From Jiella pelagia (GTDB lineage Bacteria; Pseudomonadota; Alphaproteobacteria; Rhizobiales; Rhizobiaceae): a DNA stretch of 64,000 nucleotides. Shown one piece after another: positions 20,232 to 30,308 of this stretch (positions are counted from its first letter, which is position 1; the number at the start of each line of letters is the position of its first letter). Under the pieces are notes generated by a model, which worked only from the letters and a program-made list of their open reading frames with translations, searched no databases and was not told where the DNA came from. Location of the stretch: NCBI RefSeq assembly GCF_026898155.1, contig NZ_CP114029.1:1743501-1807500 (forward strand), read 5' to 3'. Position numbers and translations under genes: made by a program.

Positions 20232-21803
20232 GTCGCCCGTGAAGAATGTTCCCTAAGCGGCGGCGGCGGTTTGGCGGGTGCCGAATAGGCTGATGATCGC
20301 AATCTGGATGAAGGCGACAAAAAGCTTCAGCCAGGCGAGGATGCGGCGGAAGTTGTAGCCGACGGCGGCGAGGACGGCGTTGGCGGCGTCGCCGATGCGG
20401 TGGGCCAGATGATTGCGGCCCATTCGGTGATCGGCCTTGAGGTGCCCGATGACGGGTTCGACGGCCGCCCGCCTTCGCATCTCGCGGCGGATTGCCTCGG
20501 TCATGCCGCGTTTCTGGCCCGAGGTGTAGACCTTGAGGCGATGGCTTTGAGGGGCGTTGTGGCCCTTGTAGCCGGCGTCCGCGATGATCCTCGTGAGGGT
20601 CGCGCCGACCTGGCGCTCGATGGCGGGAATGACGGTGGCCAGTGTGTGCCCGTCGTACGGTTTCCCGGGCAGCGCCGCGACATGGGTGACGAACTGGCCG
20701 CCCTTCGAGCGCTTCAGCGTGGTGGCGACGCAGACCTTGACGCCGAACTCGTAGGGCCGGTGGGCTTTTCCCTTGCCGATGCATTCGACCTCGGGCGCAT
20801 GCAGGCTGAAGACCCTGAGATCGGCGTCTTTCGGCTGTCCCCTGACGGGGTTGAGATTGCGGTTGCCGGCATGGACCCTGCGGGCCAGCATCAGCTCATG
20901 GGCGGTGGCGGCTTCGAGCTCCAGGTCGCCCTTGGTCTTCCTGACGATGTCGCGGATGACCCGGCCGAGATAGGTCCTGAGGGTTCTCAGCGCCTTGTTC
21001 GCACGCTTGAACTGCTTGGCATGGGCGTAACGCTGCTGCTTGATCAGGGCGAACTTGCCGACCCGCTCATAGGACTGGCGCAGATCGATCCCCAGCGTCT
21101 TGGCCAAGCGCACCAGGCGCTCGCGCGAGCGCTGCATCAGCTTGGCATCGGTCGGATGGGCGACGGCCTTGGGCTGCACGGTCGTGTCGACGATGGCCTT
21201 GGTGAAGTCGGCGGGCCTGGCCGCGCCGGTGCGCGTCGCCGTGGCGAGGCTCTCCTGCAGAAGCGCGTTCAACCTCTCTTCGCCCATCCGCTGGCGCCAG
21301 CGCGTCATCGAGGATCGGTCGAAGGGCAGCCTGTGGCAGAAGAATTCCTCGCCGCAGAACAGTTGATAATAGGGGTTCTCCAGCCAGCGATCGCACAGTG
21401 CCTCGTCGGACAAATCGTGCATCGCCTTCAGGATCGCCAGCCCGGCCATCAGCCGGGTCGCCAGCGGCGGATGGCCGGGCGCGTCCGTGTAGACCGCGCC
21501 GAGCCGCTCTTCGAGAAATTGCCAGTCGATCGCCCGGCCGAGCCTGGCGAGAGCGTGGTTCGTGTCGACGATCTGGTCGAGCCGGGCCCGGAACATGTCC
21601 GTCTGCCCGCTGTCCCGCCGCTCCTTCGGACGCATCCCGACGCTCCCGATTCATGGACCCGAAAGCCATGGAATCACGCCAGCCGCCGCAACGCAATTTG
21701 CAAGTTTCTCAGCCCACAGACGGCTGAAACTGGCAGAAATCAATTCTTCCCTGAAGCTGATCAGCCCGCCATTTCAATGGCTTCGACATACTTCACGGGA
21801 GAC
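20232..21803 (-). mobile_element. complete insertion sequence, IS5/IS1182-like, with terminal repeats and target duplication
   Basis: A 1572-base element bounded by GTCGCCCGTGAAGAATG at the left and, reading inward from the right, GTCTCCCGTGAAGTATG (15 of 17 matching). The 6-base TAGCGA immediately flanks both ends (20226-20231 and 21804-21809), as expected for a target-site duplication. One intact transposase gene fills it. Intact ends, frame and duplication point to a fairly recent insertion. Confidence 0.85.
20253..21635 (-). CDS. IS5/IS1182-like DDE transposase
   Basis: The 460-residue transposase has the DUF772-type N-terminal region (GRAIDWQFLEERLGAVY, GHPPLATRLMAGL, LCDRWLENPYYQLFCGE) and a DDE catalytic domain with AIVDTTVQPKAV, TRIIADAGYKGHN and the C-terminal RRRAAVEPVIGHLKADHRM, where the last acidic residue lies. 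It moves the element by cut-and-paste transposition. The frame is uninterrupted, and it retains one intact GAGCTC site (20916-20921). Confidence 0.9.
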   Translation of the reverse strand: MRPKERRDSGQTDMFRARLDQIVDTNHALARLGRAIDWQFLEERLGAVYTDAPGHPPLATRLMAGLAILKAMHDLSDEALCDRWLENPYYQLFCGEEFFCHRLPFDRSSMTRWRQRMGEERLNALLQESLATATRTGAARPADFTKAIVDTTVQPKAVAHPTDAKLMQRSRERLVRLAKTLGIDLRQSYERVGKFALIKQQRYAHAKQFKRANKALRTLRTYLGRVIRDIVRKTKGDLELEAATAHELMLARRVHAGNRNLNPVRGQPKDADLRVFSLHAPEVECIGKGKAHRPYEFGVKVCVATTLKRSKGGQFVTHVAALPGKPYDGHTLATVIPAIERQVGATLTRIIADAGYKGHNAPQSHRLKVYTSGQKRGMTEAIRREMRRRAAVEPVIGHLKADHRMGRNHLAHRIGDAANAVLAAVGYNFRRILAWLKLFVAFIQIAIISLFGTRQTAAAA

Positions 21804-21867
21804 TAGCGAGCATCCTTCAGCTTCCGCGGCTCTTACCGAAGACGCGGCTTTGAACCTCCGGTTCGCC

Positions 21868-23205
21868 TCATCCCTCGATCAGCCGGCACGCCTGTTCGAT
21901 CCAGCGCTCCTCGCCGATCCGGCCAGGGAAGCCGAGCTCCTGCTCGAGCCAGACGACTTCGTGGGGCGCAAGGCCGGCAATCTGATCGTAATGAAAGAGG
22001 CCGCGATCGAAGAGCAACTTCTCGATTGCGGTGCCGACCCCTTCGATGCGTGTGAGATCGTCAGGGTTTCCGTGGCGCGGCGCCGGCAGGCCTTGCGGCG
22101 CGGCAGCAGAAACGGGCGGCCCGTCGGCGGATTGCGCCGCAGCCGCCCCGTCATGGGCGATGGTCGCGAGCGGCGCCTGCGCCCCCGCGGTGCGAAACGC
22201 ACCCGCGCCGGGCTCGACCTCTGACGGTTCGGGGCTCGGGTCGGCGTCGGCAAAGAGGCTCGCCTTGTCGATGATGCCGTCGGGCTCGATCCGCGGTCCA
22301 TCCTGCGGCTTCACCGTCTTCTTGCCGAGACTGCGATAGTCGAGGGTGCGGAAGTCCTTGTCGAACTTTTCGGCCTTGTGCTTCTCTGCCAACGGGTCCG
22401 GCGGCAGCCGCCTCTGCTCTTTCGCCGGCGTCGGTCCGTCCGGATGGGAGAAGGCGAACTTCGCCCGACGCTCGGCGTGGATGGTCTTCGGCTTCTCGGC
22501 CTTGGCGGGCTCCGTTCCGGGCGCCAGCGTCGGCATCATGTCGGGAACGCGTTCGTCGCTGCGCCCGCGCACCACCTCGGCCGAAACCATGCTGCCGCCG
22601 AAGGTCGCAAATTGCGCCTGTTGCACCGGCGCCGGCCCCGGCCGGCGCTCCGATTCGGCGACCGGGTGCCAGGAGGAATGCTCGCGCTTGCGGCGCTGCC
22701 GCTCGCGCTGGCGCGCCGCCTCGTCGTCCGACAGATTGGAATAGTCGAGGGTGCGGAAGTCGCGATCGAAGGCACCAGCCTTGTGCTTTTCCTCCAGCGG
22801 GTCGGCGATCCGGCGCGTCGGCAGAGCCTCCCGACGCCCTTTCAGCCGCTCGCTGCTCTCCCGTGAGGCGACCACCGGATGGTCCGTATCGAGTTCGGCC
22901 CCGCTCAGGGTCGGCTTGGCGTCGTCTGCGCTCATGGTCGCTGTCCCGTCGTCGCTGCTCGTTGTCGCGGAATGGGGCCCACTCAAGGGGTGAGGCTCGT
23001 CAGCCGGAATGGGTTTCACGTTCTTTGCAGCGACGCGGGCGATCCGTGCCGCCAGGACGTCGCGTTCGGCCATTTCGTCCGTTCCCGGGGGCGAACCCGG
23101 ATGGCGCTCGCCTTGCTCGTCGACGGTGGTCCGCTTGCGCCGGAAGGCGACGGCGATCGCGGTCCCCGCGACGAGTAGAAACAACCGTCCAGCCTTCGAC
23201 CACAC
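21868..23205 (-). CDS. membrane-anchored protein with repeated DFRTLDY motif and C-terminal helix-hairpin-helix domain
   Basis: A 445-residue protein of unknown function. A single N-terminal membrane helix (GRLFLLVAGTAIAVAF) is followed by a long disordered, charged region. Within it a motif of the form DPLxEKHKAxxFDxDFRTLDY occurs twice, about 170 residues apart. The last 65 residues (DDLTRIEGVGTAIEKLL ... EERWIEQACRLI) form a helix-hairpin-helix domain like the extensions of some rhizobial NuoE and ribosomal L21 proteins. The GTG start at 23205 is supported by GGGAGG six bases upstream and is preferred over a TTG seven codons earlier. Confidence 0.65.
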   Translation of the reverse strand: MWSKAGRLFLLVAGTAIAVAFRRKRTTVDEQGERHPGSPPGTDEMAERDVLAARIARVAAKNVKPIPADEPHPLSGPHSATTSSDDGTATMSADDAKPTLSGAELDTDHPVVASRESSERLKGRREALPTRRIADPLEEKHKAGAFDRDFRTLDYSNLSDDEAARQRERQRRKREHSSWHPVAESERRPGPAPVQQAQFATFGGSMVSAEVVRGRSDERVPDMMPTLAPGTEPAKAEKPKTIHAERRAKFAFSHPDGPTPAKEQRRLPPDPLAEKHKAEKFDKDFRTLDYRSLGKKTVKPQDGPRIEPDGIIDKASLFADADPSPEPSEVEPGAGAFRTAGAQAPLATIAHDGAAAAQSADGPPVSAAAPQGLPAPRHGNPDDLTRIEGVGTAIEKLLFDRGLFHYDQIAGLAPHEVVWLEQELGFPGRIGEERWIEQACRLIEG

Positions 23206-23395
23206 GCGTGACCTCCCGAGGAGCAAAACCTCTTATACAGTAGCTAGTTTGAAGCGTCCCTGCAGACAACCGGTGACGTACGGAAAAGCTGAAGATCGGA
23301 TCGTCGTGCCCCGGGTCGACAGGGGCATCCCGTCTCGGCCTCAGCGGCAATCGCCGCGTTCCGCAGCCACTCGGGAAGCGGCCGGAGCGCCGGCA

Positions 23396-24298
23396 TCAGA
23401 CAAATTCCCCTGCCACCCGGTGGAGAATGCTGTGGCGGCGCGCCAGCGCCTCGATGTCGCGCGAATAGCCGCCGCCGATCACCGCCGCGACGGCAACGCC
23501 TTTCTCGCGAAAATAGCCGATCACCCGGCGGTCCCGCTCGGCAAGTCCCACATCCGAGAGCGCCAGGCGCCCCAGCCGGTCGTCGCGGTGGGGATCGACG
23601 CCGGCATTGTAGAAGACGAGGTCCGGGAGGGACCGCACCGTCGCCGCCGCGAGCGCTTCACCGAGGGCCTGGAGATAGGCCTCGTCAACAGTCCCGTCGG
23701 CAAGCCCGACATCGAGATCCGACCGGGCCTTGTCCGGCGGATAGTTCCGCTCCGCATGGATCGACAGGGTGAAGACGCGCGGCTCGTCGGCGAAGATCTT
23801 CGCCGTTCCGTCGCCCTGATGCACATCGCAGTCGACGACGAGAACGCGTGAGACGTCGCCGTCGGCAAGAAGGACGAGGGCTGCGACGGCGACGTCGTTG
23901 AAGACGGAAAAGCCCGCCCCGCCGCCGCGACCGGCATGATGGCTGCCGCCGGCAGTGTTGCAGGCGAGCCCTTCGGCAAGGGCGAGCCGTGCGGCCAGCA
24001 CCGTGCCGCCCGTCGCGCAGCGCGAGCGCATCGCCACCTTCTCGTCGACCTTGAAGCCGATGGCCTTTTCGGTCGCCGGCGGCACGGCGGAGAACAGCAC
24101 CTGGTCGACATAGCGAGGATCATGGGCCAGCCGCAGCCAGCCGGGCAGCGCCGGGGCGGGCACGTGATAGCCCGCCGGCCCCACCACGCCGTCCTCGACG
24201 AGGATTTCGGCAAGGCGGGTGAATTTCGACATCGGAAATCGGTGATGGGCGTCGAAATTCGCGTCGAAGGCGGGGTGGTGGATGATCGGAAGGGCCAT
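23396..24298 (-). CDS. histone deacetylase-like amidohydrolase
   Basis: A 300-residue protein of the arginase/deacetylase fold that includes bacterial acetoin-utilisation and acetylpolyamine hydrolases. The zinc and catalytic motifs are visible: GGSHHAGRG, VVDCDVHQGDGTA, YNAGVDPHRDDRLGRL and IGGGYSRD. It should remove acetyl or acyl groups from lysine, polyamine or a small molecule in the cytoplasm; the substrate is unknown. It is divergent from the MATE gene. Confidence 0.88.
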   Translation of the reverse strand: MALPIIHHPAFDANFDAHHRFPMSKFTRLAEILVEDGVVGPAGYHVPAPALPGWLRLAHDPRYVDQVLFSAVPPATEKAIGFKVDEKVAMRSRCATGGTVLAARLALAEGLACNTAGGSHHAGRGGGAGFSVFNDVAVAALVLLADGDVSRVLVVDCDVHQGDGTAKIFADEPRVFTLSIHAERNYPPDKARSDLDVGLADGTVDEAYLQALGEALAAATVRSLPDLVFYNAGVDPHRDDRLGRLALSDVGLAERDRRVIGYFREKGVAVAAVIGGGYSRDIEALARRHSILHRVAGEFV

Positions 24299-24476
24299 TG
24301 CGCCTCATAGATAGGACGGCGGAGAGCCGACGGCGGCCCCTGAAGAGCGGCAATTCGCCCTCTGCCGAACTTGTGCCGAATCGGCCGGGCTGCCACTCAC
24401 CTTCGGCACGGGCACCCGGTGCAGCGAATGGAATTCGGCCAGCGGCAAAACGGCCGCGTCCGGCACCGGTGGGAAG

Positions 24477-25853
24477 ATGGGGGCGAGGGTGACGAGATTG
24501 CAGCCCGATCGGGACAGCGACGCTTCCGAGGCGACGCTGGAGGTGAGCCACCGGCGGGTTCTTGCCATCACCCTGCCGATGACGCTGGCCTTCCTGACGA
24601 CGCCGCTTCTCGGCATGACCGACATCGCCGTGATCGGCCGCGTCGGCGACGCCGAAATGCTCGGCGGCCTCGTCGTCGGCGCCCTGGTCTTCGACTTCGT
24701 CTTTGCCGTCTGCAATTTTCTGCGCGCCGGAACCACCGGGCTGACGGCCCAGGCCGTCGGCGCCGGGCGCTTGCGGGAGGTCGAGGCCGTGTTCCTGCGC
24801 GCGGCGCTTCTTGCCATCGCCATCGGCCTCGTCCTCGTCCTCGTCCAGCCCCTCGTCATGGCAATCGGGCTTCTTGCCGTCGCGCCGGGGCCGAATGTCG
24901 CCGACGCCGCGGCGACCTACGTCTTCGTGCGGATGTTCTCGGCGCCCTTTGCCCTGATGAACTACGCCATTCTGGGTTCGGTGCTCGGGCGCGGCAAGAG
25001 CGGCCTCGCGCTGATCCTGCAGATCATCATCAACGGCACGAATATCGCGCTGTCGATCCTCTTCGGCCTCGTCTTCGGCTGGGGCATTTTCGGCGTCGCC
25101 TTCGGCACGATCTGCGGCGAGGCGGTGGGATGCCTCGCCGGCCTCGTCGTCCTCGGCCGGGGGCTCGGACCCGGGCGGCTGCCCCGCCGGGCCGAGATCT
25201 TCGACCGGGCGGGCTTCCTGCAGATGGTCGGGGTCAACCGCGACATCATGATCCGCTCCTTCTGCCTGCTCGTCGGCTTCGCCCTCTTCACCCGGGTCGG
25301 CGCCAGCTTCGGCCCGGTCGCGCTCGCGGCCAACGGCTTGCTGATGACCATCTTCATGACCGGCGCCTACTTGCTCGACGGCGTCGCGACCGCGAGCGAG
25401 CAGCTCGCCGGCCTTGCCGTCGGGGCGCGGCGGCGGCTGGCCTTCGATCGCACCGTGACGCTGACCTGCCTGTGGGGCATGATCATCGCCGTCGCACTGG
25501 CCGCCGTCACCGCCCTTGCCGGCGGCGCGCTGATCGACTTCCTCACCACCGATCAGGAGGTGCGGACGGCTGCGCGGGAGTTTCTCCTTTTCGCGGCGGC
25601 GACGCCCCTCGTCGGCGCCCTCGCCTTCGTCATGGACGGCATCTTCATCGGCGCGACCTGGTCGCGGGCGATGCGCGACATGATGATCGCCTCCCTCGCC
25701 CTCTTCGCCGCGCTCGGCTACGGCCTGACGCCGTTCTTCGGCAATCACGGTTTGTGGATCGCCTTCGAGGTGTTTCTCGGCTTCCGGGGCTTCACGCTTC
25801 TGGCGATCCTCCCCTCGCAGCGACGGCGGACATTTGGCACCGCCGCCACTTGA
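24477..25853 (+). CDS. MATE family efflux transporter (DinF-like)
   Basis: A 458-residue protein with twelve predicted membrane segments in two homologous halves. The first helix region has PMTLAFLTTPLLGMTDIAVIGR and the second half NRDIMIRSFCLLVGFALFTR, matching the DinF/NorM-type MATE antiporters that export cationic drugs in exchange for sodium or protons. The substrate is unknown. It stands alone between divergent neighbours. Confidence 0.85.
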   Translation: MGARVTRLQPDRDSDASEATLEVSHRRVLAITLPMTLAFLTTPLLGMTDIAVIGRVGDAEMLGGLVVGALVFDFVFAVCNFLRAGTTGLTAQAVGAGRLREVEAVFLRAALLAIAIGLVLVLVQPLVMAIGLLAVAPGPNVADAAATYVFVRMFSAPFALMNYAILGSVLGRGKSGLALILQIIINGTNIALSILFGLVFGWGIFGVAFGTICGEAVGCLAGLVVLGRGLGPGRLPRRAEIFDRAGFLQMVGVNRDIMIRSFCLLVGFALFTRVGASFGPVALAANGLLMTIFMTGAYLLDGVATASEQLAGLAVGARRRLAFDRTVTLTCLWGMIIAVALAAVTALAGGALIDFLTTDQEVRTAAREFLLFAAATPLVGALAFVMDGIFIGATWSRAMRDMMIASLALFAALGYGLTPFFGNHGLWIAFEVFLGFRGFTLLAILPSQRRRTFGTAAT

Positions 25854-26020
25854 ACGGCCGGACGAGGGCAACGGGCAGCTGCGGCGCCGTCTGGCGGCAG
25901 AAAGGCGGAATGCCGGACGAACGACCGCAGACAGTCACGCGCAACGGCCGCGCAGCCGAAGCCTCCAGCCGGCCGCCCGGCAAGGGGAAGAACACGCTCA
26001 CGGTGCCAGGCTCGCCATAC

Positions 26021-26956
26021 TCAGGCGCCGGCCTCGACCTTTCCGAGGCAGCATTTCTTGAATTTCTTGCCGCTGCCGCAGGGACACGGGTCGTTCCGCC
26101 CGACGCTGCGATAGGGATTGGTGGCGGGCTCGATGAAATCCGGATCGAAATCGTACCCCCACTCGTCCTGGTCTGCCCCTGCCATCGCGCGATCGAAATC
26201 TGCCTTCGCATTCTTCGCGAAGATTTCGAGAAGCTCGATCAGCGGGGTCAGCGGCCTTGGCGCCTGGGAGGGAGGCCAGGGATGGTCGGGATGAGCCAGC
26301 GCGCGGGCGAGATCCTCGTCGAATTCCGGCGCGGTCATGAAGGTAGCGAGCCCAGGCTTTTCAGGAAGGTTTTCGCGCACGGCTCCCGCCAGATCCTCGA
26401 TCCCGAGGAAGACGACCGCCTGCTGCCAGCCGATCCACACGACATCGTCCTCGGGCGACCCCAATTCGTGCTGGAAGGCCCGGATGAAGTCGACAATTTT
26501 GGCCCGGTCCGTGCGCCCCTCGACGGCGAGCTGCACCAGCACGTCGATGCAGGCCCAGCGGACAAAGCCACTGGCGTCGTCGTCGAGGACGACGGCCTCG
26601 ATCGGCGCCGTGTCCCCGTCAAACAGGAGCGGAAGGATCGCCCGAAAATCTTCGAGCGTATCGCCGAAGATCCATTCGAGATCCTCTTCGTCGCCGTGCA
26701 GCATGGCGCAGACGGGCCGGTAGGCTTCCCTGGCCTCCCATTCGGCGAGGAGGCGCACGATGATCAGGAGCGGCGAGGGCTCGAGATCGTCGTCCGGATC
26801 GTCCGAGGGGTCTGGCCGGGGCGCTGCCGCCTTTTCGACCTCGGCGATGAAGGCCGGGATCATCTCGTCGCGCCGGGCTCTCGCCTCTTTGATGGCCTCG
26901 CGAGGAATCTCTCCGTCCTCGATCGCGAAGGCTGCGATGATGTCGTCGGTTTGCAT
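26021..26956 (-). CDS. DUF1186 protein with C-terminal SEC-C zinc motif
   Basis: The 311-residue protein is acidic, with a HEAT-like helical body (DUF1186) beginning [18 protein letters not shown] and a C-terminal SEC-C motif, [20 protein letters not shown] motifs bind zinc and occur at the end of SecA and many unrelated proteins, often for protein or ribosome contacts. The function of the family is unknown. It is divergent from glpK, with a 134-base gap. Confidence 0.78.
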   Translation of the reverse strand: MQTDDIIAAFAIEDGEIPREAIKEARARRDEMIPAFIAEVEKAAAPRPDPSDDPDDDLEPSPLLIIVRLLAEWEAREAYRPVCAMLHGDEEDLEWIFGDTLEDFRAILPLLFDGDTAPIEAVVLDDDASGFVRWACIDVLVQLAVEGRTDRAKIVDFIRAFQHELGSPEDDVVWIGWQQAVVFLGIEDLAGAVRENLPEKPGLATFMTAPEFDEDLARALAHPDHPWPPSQAPRPLTPLIELLEIFAKNAKADFDRAMAGADQDEWGYDFDPDFIEPATNPYRSVGRNDPCPCGSGKKFKKCCLGKVEAGA

Positions 26957-27090
26957 GGGCCTGCACCTGGGTATCTCGGCGCGATGTCCGCCGCCTTCCG
27001 GCGCCGGATCGTTCGCGCAGCTGTCGCTTCCGTCGGCCGCTCATTGCTACAGTCGCCACACAGACAGTCAAACGGTTCGGGAGGAACATC

Positions 27091-28581
27091 ATGTCCGGCT
27101 ACGTACTCGCCATCGATCAGGGCACGACGTCAACGAGGGCGATCGTCTTCGACGACGGCTTTCGCACCAAGGGGGTCGCCCAGCAGGAGTTTCCGCAGCA
27201 CTTTCCGCACTCGGGTTGGGTCGAGCACGATCCCGAGGACATCTGGAACTCGGTCCTCGCCACGGTCCGCGGCGCGCTCGCCGACGCCTCGCTGTCCGCC
27301 TCGGACATCGCCGCGATCGGCATCACCAACCAGCGCGAGACGACCGTCGTCTGGGACCGCGACACCGGCAAGGCGATCCACAACGCCATCGTCTGGCAGG
27401 ACCGGCGCACATCGGACGTTTGCCGCAGAATGGTTTCGGACGGTGTGGAAAAAGAGATCACCGCAAAGACCGGGCTGATCGTCGACCCGTATTTTTCCGG
27501 CACCAAAATTGCCTGGATACTGGACCATGTCGACGGCGCGCGCCAACGCGCCGAGGCCGGCAAGCTCGCCTTCGGGACGGTCGACGCGTTCCTGCTCTTC
27601 AGGCTCACTGGCGGCCGGCTGCACGCCACCGACGCGACCAACGCGTCGCGGACGATGCTCTTCGACATTTCCGCCAACGACTGGGACGACGGGCTGCTGA
27701 AGCTCCTCGGCGTTCCCCGCGCGATGATGCCGCAGGTGAGGGACTGCGACGCCGATTTCGGCACAAGCGACCCGACCCTCTTCGGCGTGGCGATCCCGAT
27801 CCTCGGCATGGCTGGCGACCAGCATGCCGCCACCCTCGGCCAGGCCTGCTTCAAGCCGGGCATGCTGAAATCCACCTACGGCACCGGCTGCTTTGCCGTC
27901 CTCAACACCGGGGCGGAGCGCGTTGCCTCCAACAACCGGCTCCTGACCACCATCGCCTATCGGATCGCCGGCAAGACCACCTTTGCGCTGGAAGGCTCGA
28001 TCTTCGTTGCCGGCGCGGCGGTGCAGTGGCTGCGCGACGGGCTGAAGCTGATCGACAAGGCGGCGATCACCGGCCCGATGGCGACGCGCGCCGATCCCGA
28101 CCAGGAGGTCTATCTCGTGCCCGCCTTTACCGGCCTCGGCGCGCCCTGGTGGGACGCCGAGGCGCGCGGCGCGATCTTCGGGCTCTCCCGCAAGACCGGC
28201 CCGGATGAGTTCGCCCGGGCGGCGCTGGAGGCGGTTTGTTATCAAACTGCCGACCTGCTCGCCGCGATGAAGAAGGACTGGCCGGCGGCAGGAGACACGG
28301 TGCTGCGGGTCGACGGCGGCATGGTCGCCTCGGACTACACGATGCAGTGCCTTGCCGACGTCCTGAACGCGCCGGTCGACCGGCCGGTGGTGCTGGAGAC
28401 GACGGCGCTGGGCGCCGCCTGGCTCGCCGGCCAGAAGGCGGGCGTGTGGCCTGACATGGAGGGCTTTGCCGCGCGCTGGCGGCTGGAGCGCCAGTTCACC
28501 CCGCAGATGGACGCCGTGACCCGCGGCAGGAAGCTCAGCGGCTGGGCCGACGCGGTGAAGCGAACGTTGACGCAGCGTTAG
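27091..28581 (+). CDS. glpK: glycerol kinase
   Basis: GlpK phosphorylates glycerol to sn-glycerol 3-phosphate. The FGGY-family signatures are present: [15 protein letters not shown] at the N-terminus, [30 protein letters not shown], and [15 protein letters not shown]. The length of 496 is standard. GGGAGGA precedes the ATG. There is no glp regulator or transporter nearby. Confidence 0.95.
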   Translation: MSGYVLAIDQGTTSTRAIVFDDGFRTKGVAQQEFPQHFPHSGWVEHDPEDIWNSVLATVRGALADASLSASDIAAIGITNQRETTVVWDRDTGKAIHNAIVWQDRRTSDVCRRMVSDGVEKEITAKTGLIVDPYFSGTKIAWILDHVDGARQRAEAGKLAFGTVDAFLLFRLTGGRLHATDATNASRTMLFDISANDWDDGLLKLLGVPRAMMPQVRDCDADFGTSDPTLFGVAIPILGMAGDQHAATLGQACFKPGMLKSTYGTGCFAVLNTGAERVASNNRLLTTIAYRIAGKTTFALEGSIFVAGAAVQWLRDGLKLIDKAAITGPMATRADPDQEVYLVPAFTGLGAPWWDAEARGAIFGLSRKTGPDEFARAALEAVCYQTADLLAAMKKDWPAAGDTVLRVDGGMVASDYTMQCLADVLNAPVDRPVVLETTALGAAWLAGQKAGVWPDMEGFAARWRLERQFTPQMDAVTRGRKLSGWADAVKRTLTQR

Positions 28582-28709
28582 CCGCGCGGGCCTCGGCCAC
28601 GTCTCGGCCACCGGCGGCGCGACGAGCGTGTGGTCGCCATCCTTGCCATACCGTGGGGCACCCCATAATTTGCGCTGCAATTACTCTCAGCCAAGGCGGC
28701 TCCAAGACG

Positions 28710-29750
28710 ATGACCATGCGCCTCAACTCCGTTCTCGACGCCATCGGCAACACGCCGCTGATCCGGCTGGCCCGGGCCTCGGAGGAAACCGGCTGCGAGA
28801 TCTATGGCAAGGCCGAGTTTCTCAACCCCGGCCAGTCGGTGAAGGATCGCGCCGGCCTGTTCATCGTCCGCGACGCGGAGGAGAAGGGACTGCTGGCGCC
28901 GGGCGGTCTGATCGTCGAGGGCACGGCCGGCAACACCGGCATCGGCCTTTCCCTCGTTGCCAAGGCGCTCGGCTATCAGACGGTCATCGTTATTCCCGAG
29001 ACCCAGAGCGAGGAAAAGAAAGACGCGCTGCGGCTGATGGGCGCAGAGTTGATCGAGGTGCCGGCGGTCCCCTACAAGAATCCCAACAACTACGTGAAAC
29101 TGTCCGGCCGCCTCGCCGAGCAACTGGCGAAAAGTCATCCGGCCGGGGCGATCTGGGCGAACCAGTTCGACAATACCGCCAACCGCGAGGGCCATGTCGT
29201 CACCACCGCCGAGGAGATCTGGCACCAGACCGGCGGGACCATCGACGGCTTCATCTGCGCCGTCGGCACCGGCGGCACGCTGGCCGGCACGGCGATGGGC
29301 CTGAAGCGCCATTCCGGCCGCGTCAAGATCGGCCTCGCCGATCCGATGGGCGCGGCGCTCTACGAATATTATACGAACGGGGAACTGAAGTCCGAAGGCT
29401 CCTCGATCACCGAAGGCATCGGCCAGGGCCGCATCACCGGCAATCTGGAAGGCCTGACGCCGGACTTCGCCTACCAGATCCCCGACGACGAGGCGCTGAA
29501 GATCGTCTTTGCCCTCGTCGAGGAAGAGGGCCTGTGCCTCGGCGGCTCGTCGGGCATCAACATCGCCGGCGCGATGCGCATGGCGAAAGACCTCGGCCCC
29601 GGCCACACCATCGTGACGATCCTCTGCGACTACGGCAACCGCTACCAGTCGAAGATGTTCAATCCGGCCTTCCTGCGCGATAAGAACCTGCCTGTTCCGA
29701 GCTGGATCGAGAAGAAGCCGGAGTTCGACATCCCGTTCGTGACTGCGTAG
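28710..29750 (+). CDS. cysteine synthase A-like PLP enzyme
   Basis: A 346-residue fold-type II PLP enzyme. It starts MTMRLNSVLDAIGNTPLI and has the PLP lysine in NPGQSVKDR (Lys45), the substrate loop EGTAGNTGIGLS and the glycine-rich phosphate site VGTGGTLAG. O-acetylserine sulfhydrylase activity is most likely. It is somewhat longer than classic CysK (about 315) through a C-terminal extension ending KKPEFDIPFVTA. It heads a run of co-oriented genes (membrane protein, alaX, sseA). Confidence 0.85.
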   Translation: MTMRLNSVLDAIGNTPLIRLARASEETGCEIYGKAEFLNPGQSVKDRAGLFIVRDAEEKGLLAPGGLIVEGTAGNTGIGLSLVAKALGYQTVIVIPETQSEEKKDALRLMGAELIEVPAVPYKNPNNYVKLSGRLAEQLAKSHPAGAIWANQFDNTANREGHVVTTAEEIWHQTGGTIDGFICAVGTGGTLAGTAMGLKRHSGRVKIGLADPMGAALYEYYTNGELKSEGSSITEGIGQGRITGNLEGLTPDFAYQIPDDEALKIVFALVEEEGLCLGGSSGINIAGAMRMAKDLGPGHTIVTILCDYGNRYQSKMFNPAFLRDKNLPVPSWIEKKPEFDIPFVTA

Positions 29751-29783
29751 TGTGTTCGCATTCTTGCGGGGCTTTTGTCGAAG

Positions 29784-30308
29784 ATGGACCTGTCGCTCTC
29801 CTTAGGCCGCTTTCTCACGGGCGCACTGATTTCCGCACTGCTGGCGATCTGTGGAGTGTGGTTCGTCGTCGACGTGTCGCTTCGCGGGGTCGAGGGAAAC
29901 ATCGTCACGACGAACAAGCGCATCGACGACGTCCAGACGCAGATCGACCGACGCTTCGACGAGTTGAACCGGCGTCTCGACCGGGACTTTTCTGCCACCA
30001 ACGAGATACTGCGCAAGCGCGCGTCTCTCGATTCGATCAACGATGACACGCGGCTGGTCGGGACGCCGTTTCTGTCGAAGGATGGCAAGGTCATCGGCAC
30101 CGTCGCGTCGGTCAGCGCAGACAAATCGGAACTCTCGGTGTCACCATCGCAAGTCTCGGGATTACCCCAAAGCAACGACATCATCGTTCCGGCTGATATG
30201 ATCGATGGGATCGAATTCTCGCCTTTCACCCATGTGGTCTCCGATCTGACGCTCAGTGGCTTCGTCGCGACAGCGTCATCCGCGGCCTCCGCCGGCGCCG
30301 AGCGATGA
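29784..30308 (+). CDS. membrane-anchored coiled-coil protein of unknown function
   Basis: A 174-residue protein. An N-terminal membrane helix (FLTGALISALLAICGVWFVV) is followed by a short coiled coil (NKRIDDVQTQIDRRFDELNR) and a C-terminal beta-rich region whose LVGTPFLSKDGKVIGTV recalls the PRC-barrel fold. The ATG at 29784 was preferred to a TTG three codons earlier. The stop overlaps the alaX start by four bases, implying coupling. I know no function; the placement between cysteine synthase and an alanyl-tRNA editing protein is unexplained. Confidence 0.6.
   Translation: MDLSLSLGRFLTGALISALLAICGVWFVVDVSLRGVEGNIVTTNKRIDDVQTQIDRRFDELNRRLDRDFSATNEILRKRASLDSINDDTRLVGTPFLSKDGKVIGTVASVSADKSELSVSPSQVSGLPQSNDIIVPADMIDGIEFSPFTHVVSDLTLSGFVATASSAASAGAER

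Noticed and set aside
24120-25871. A 583-codon minus-strand frame opposite the MATE gene
   Set aside because: Highly charged shadow translation with no hydrophobic core or motif, antisense to a clear transporter.
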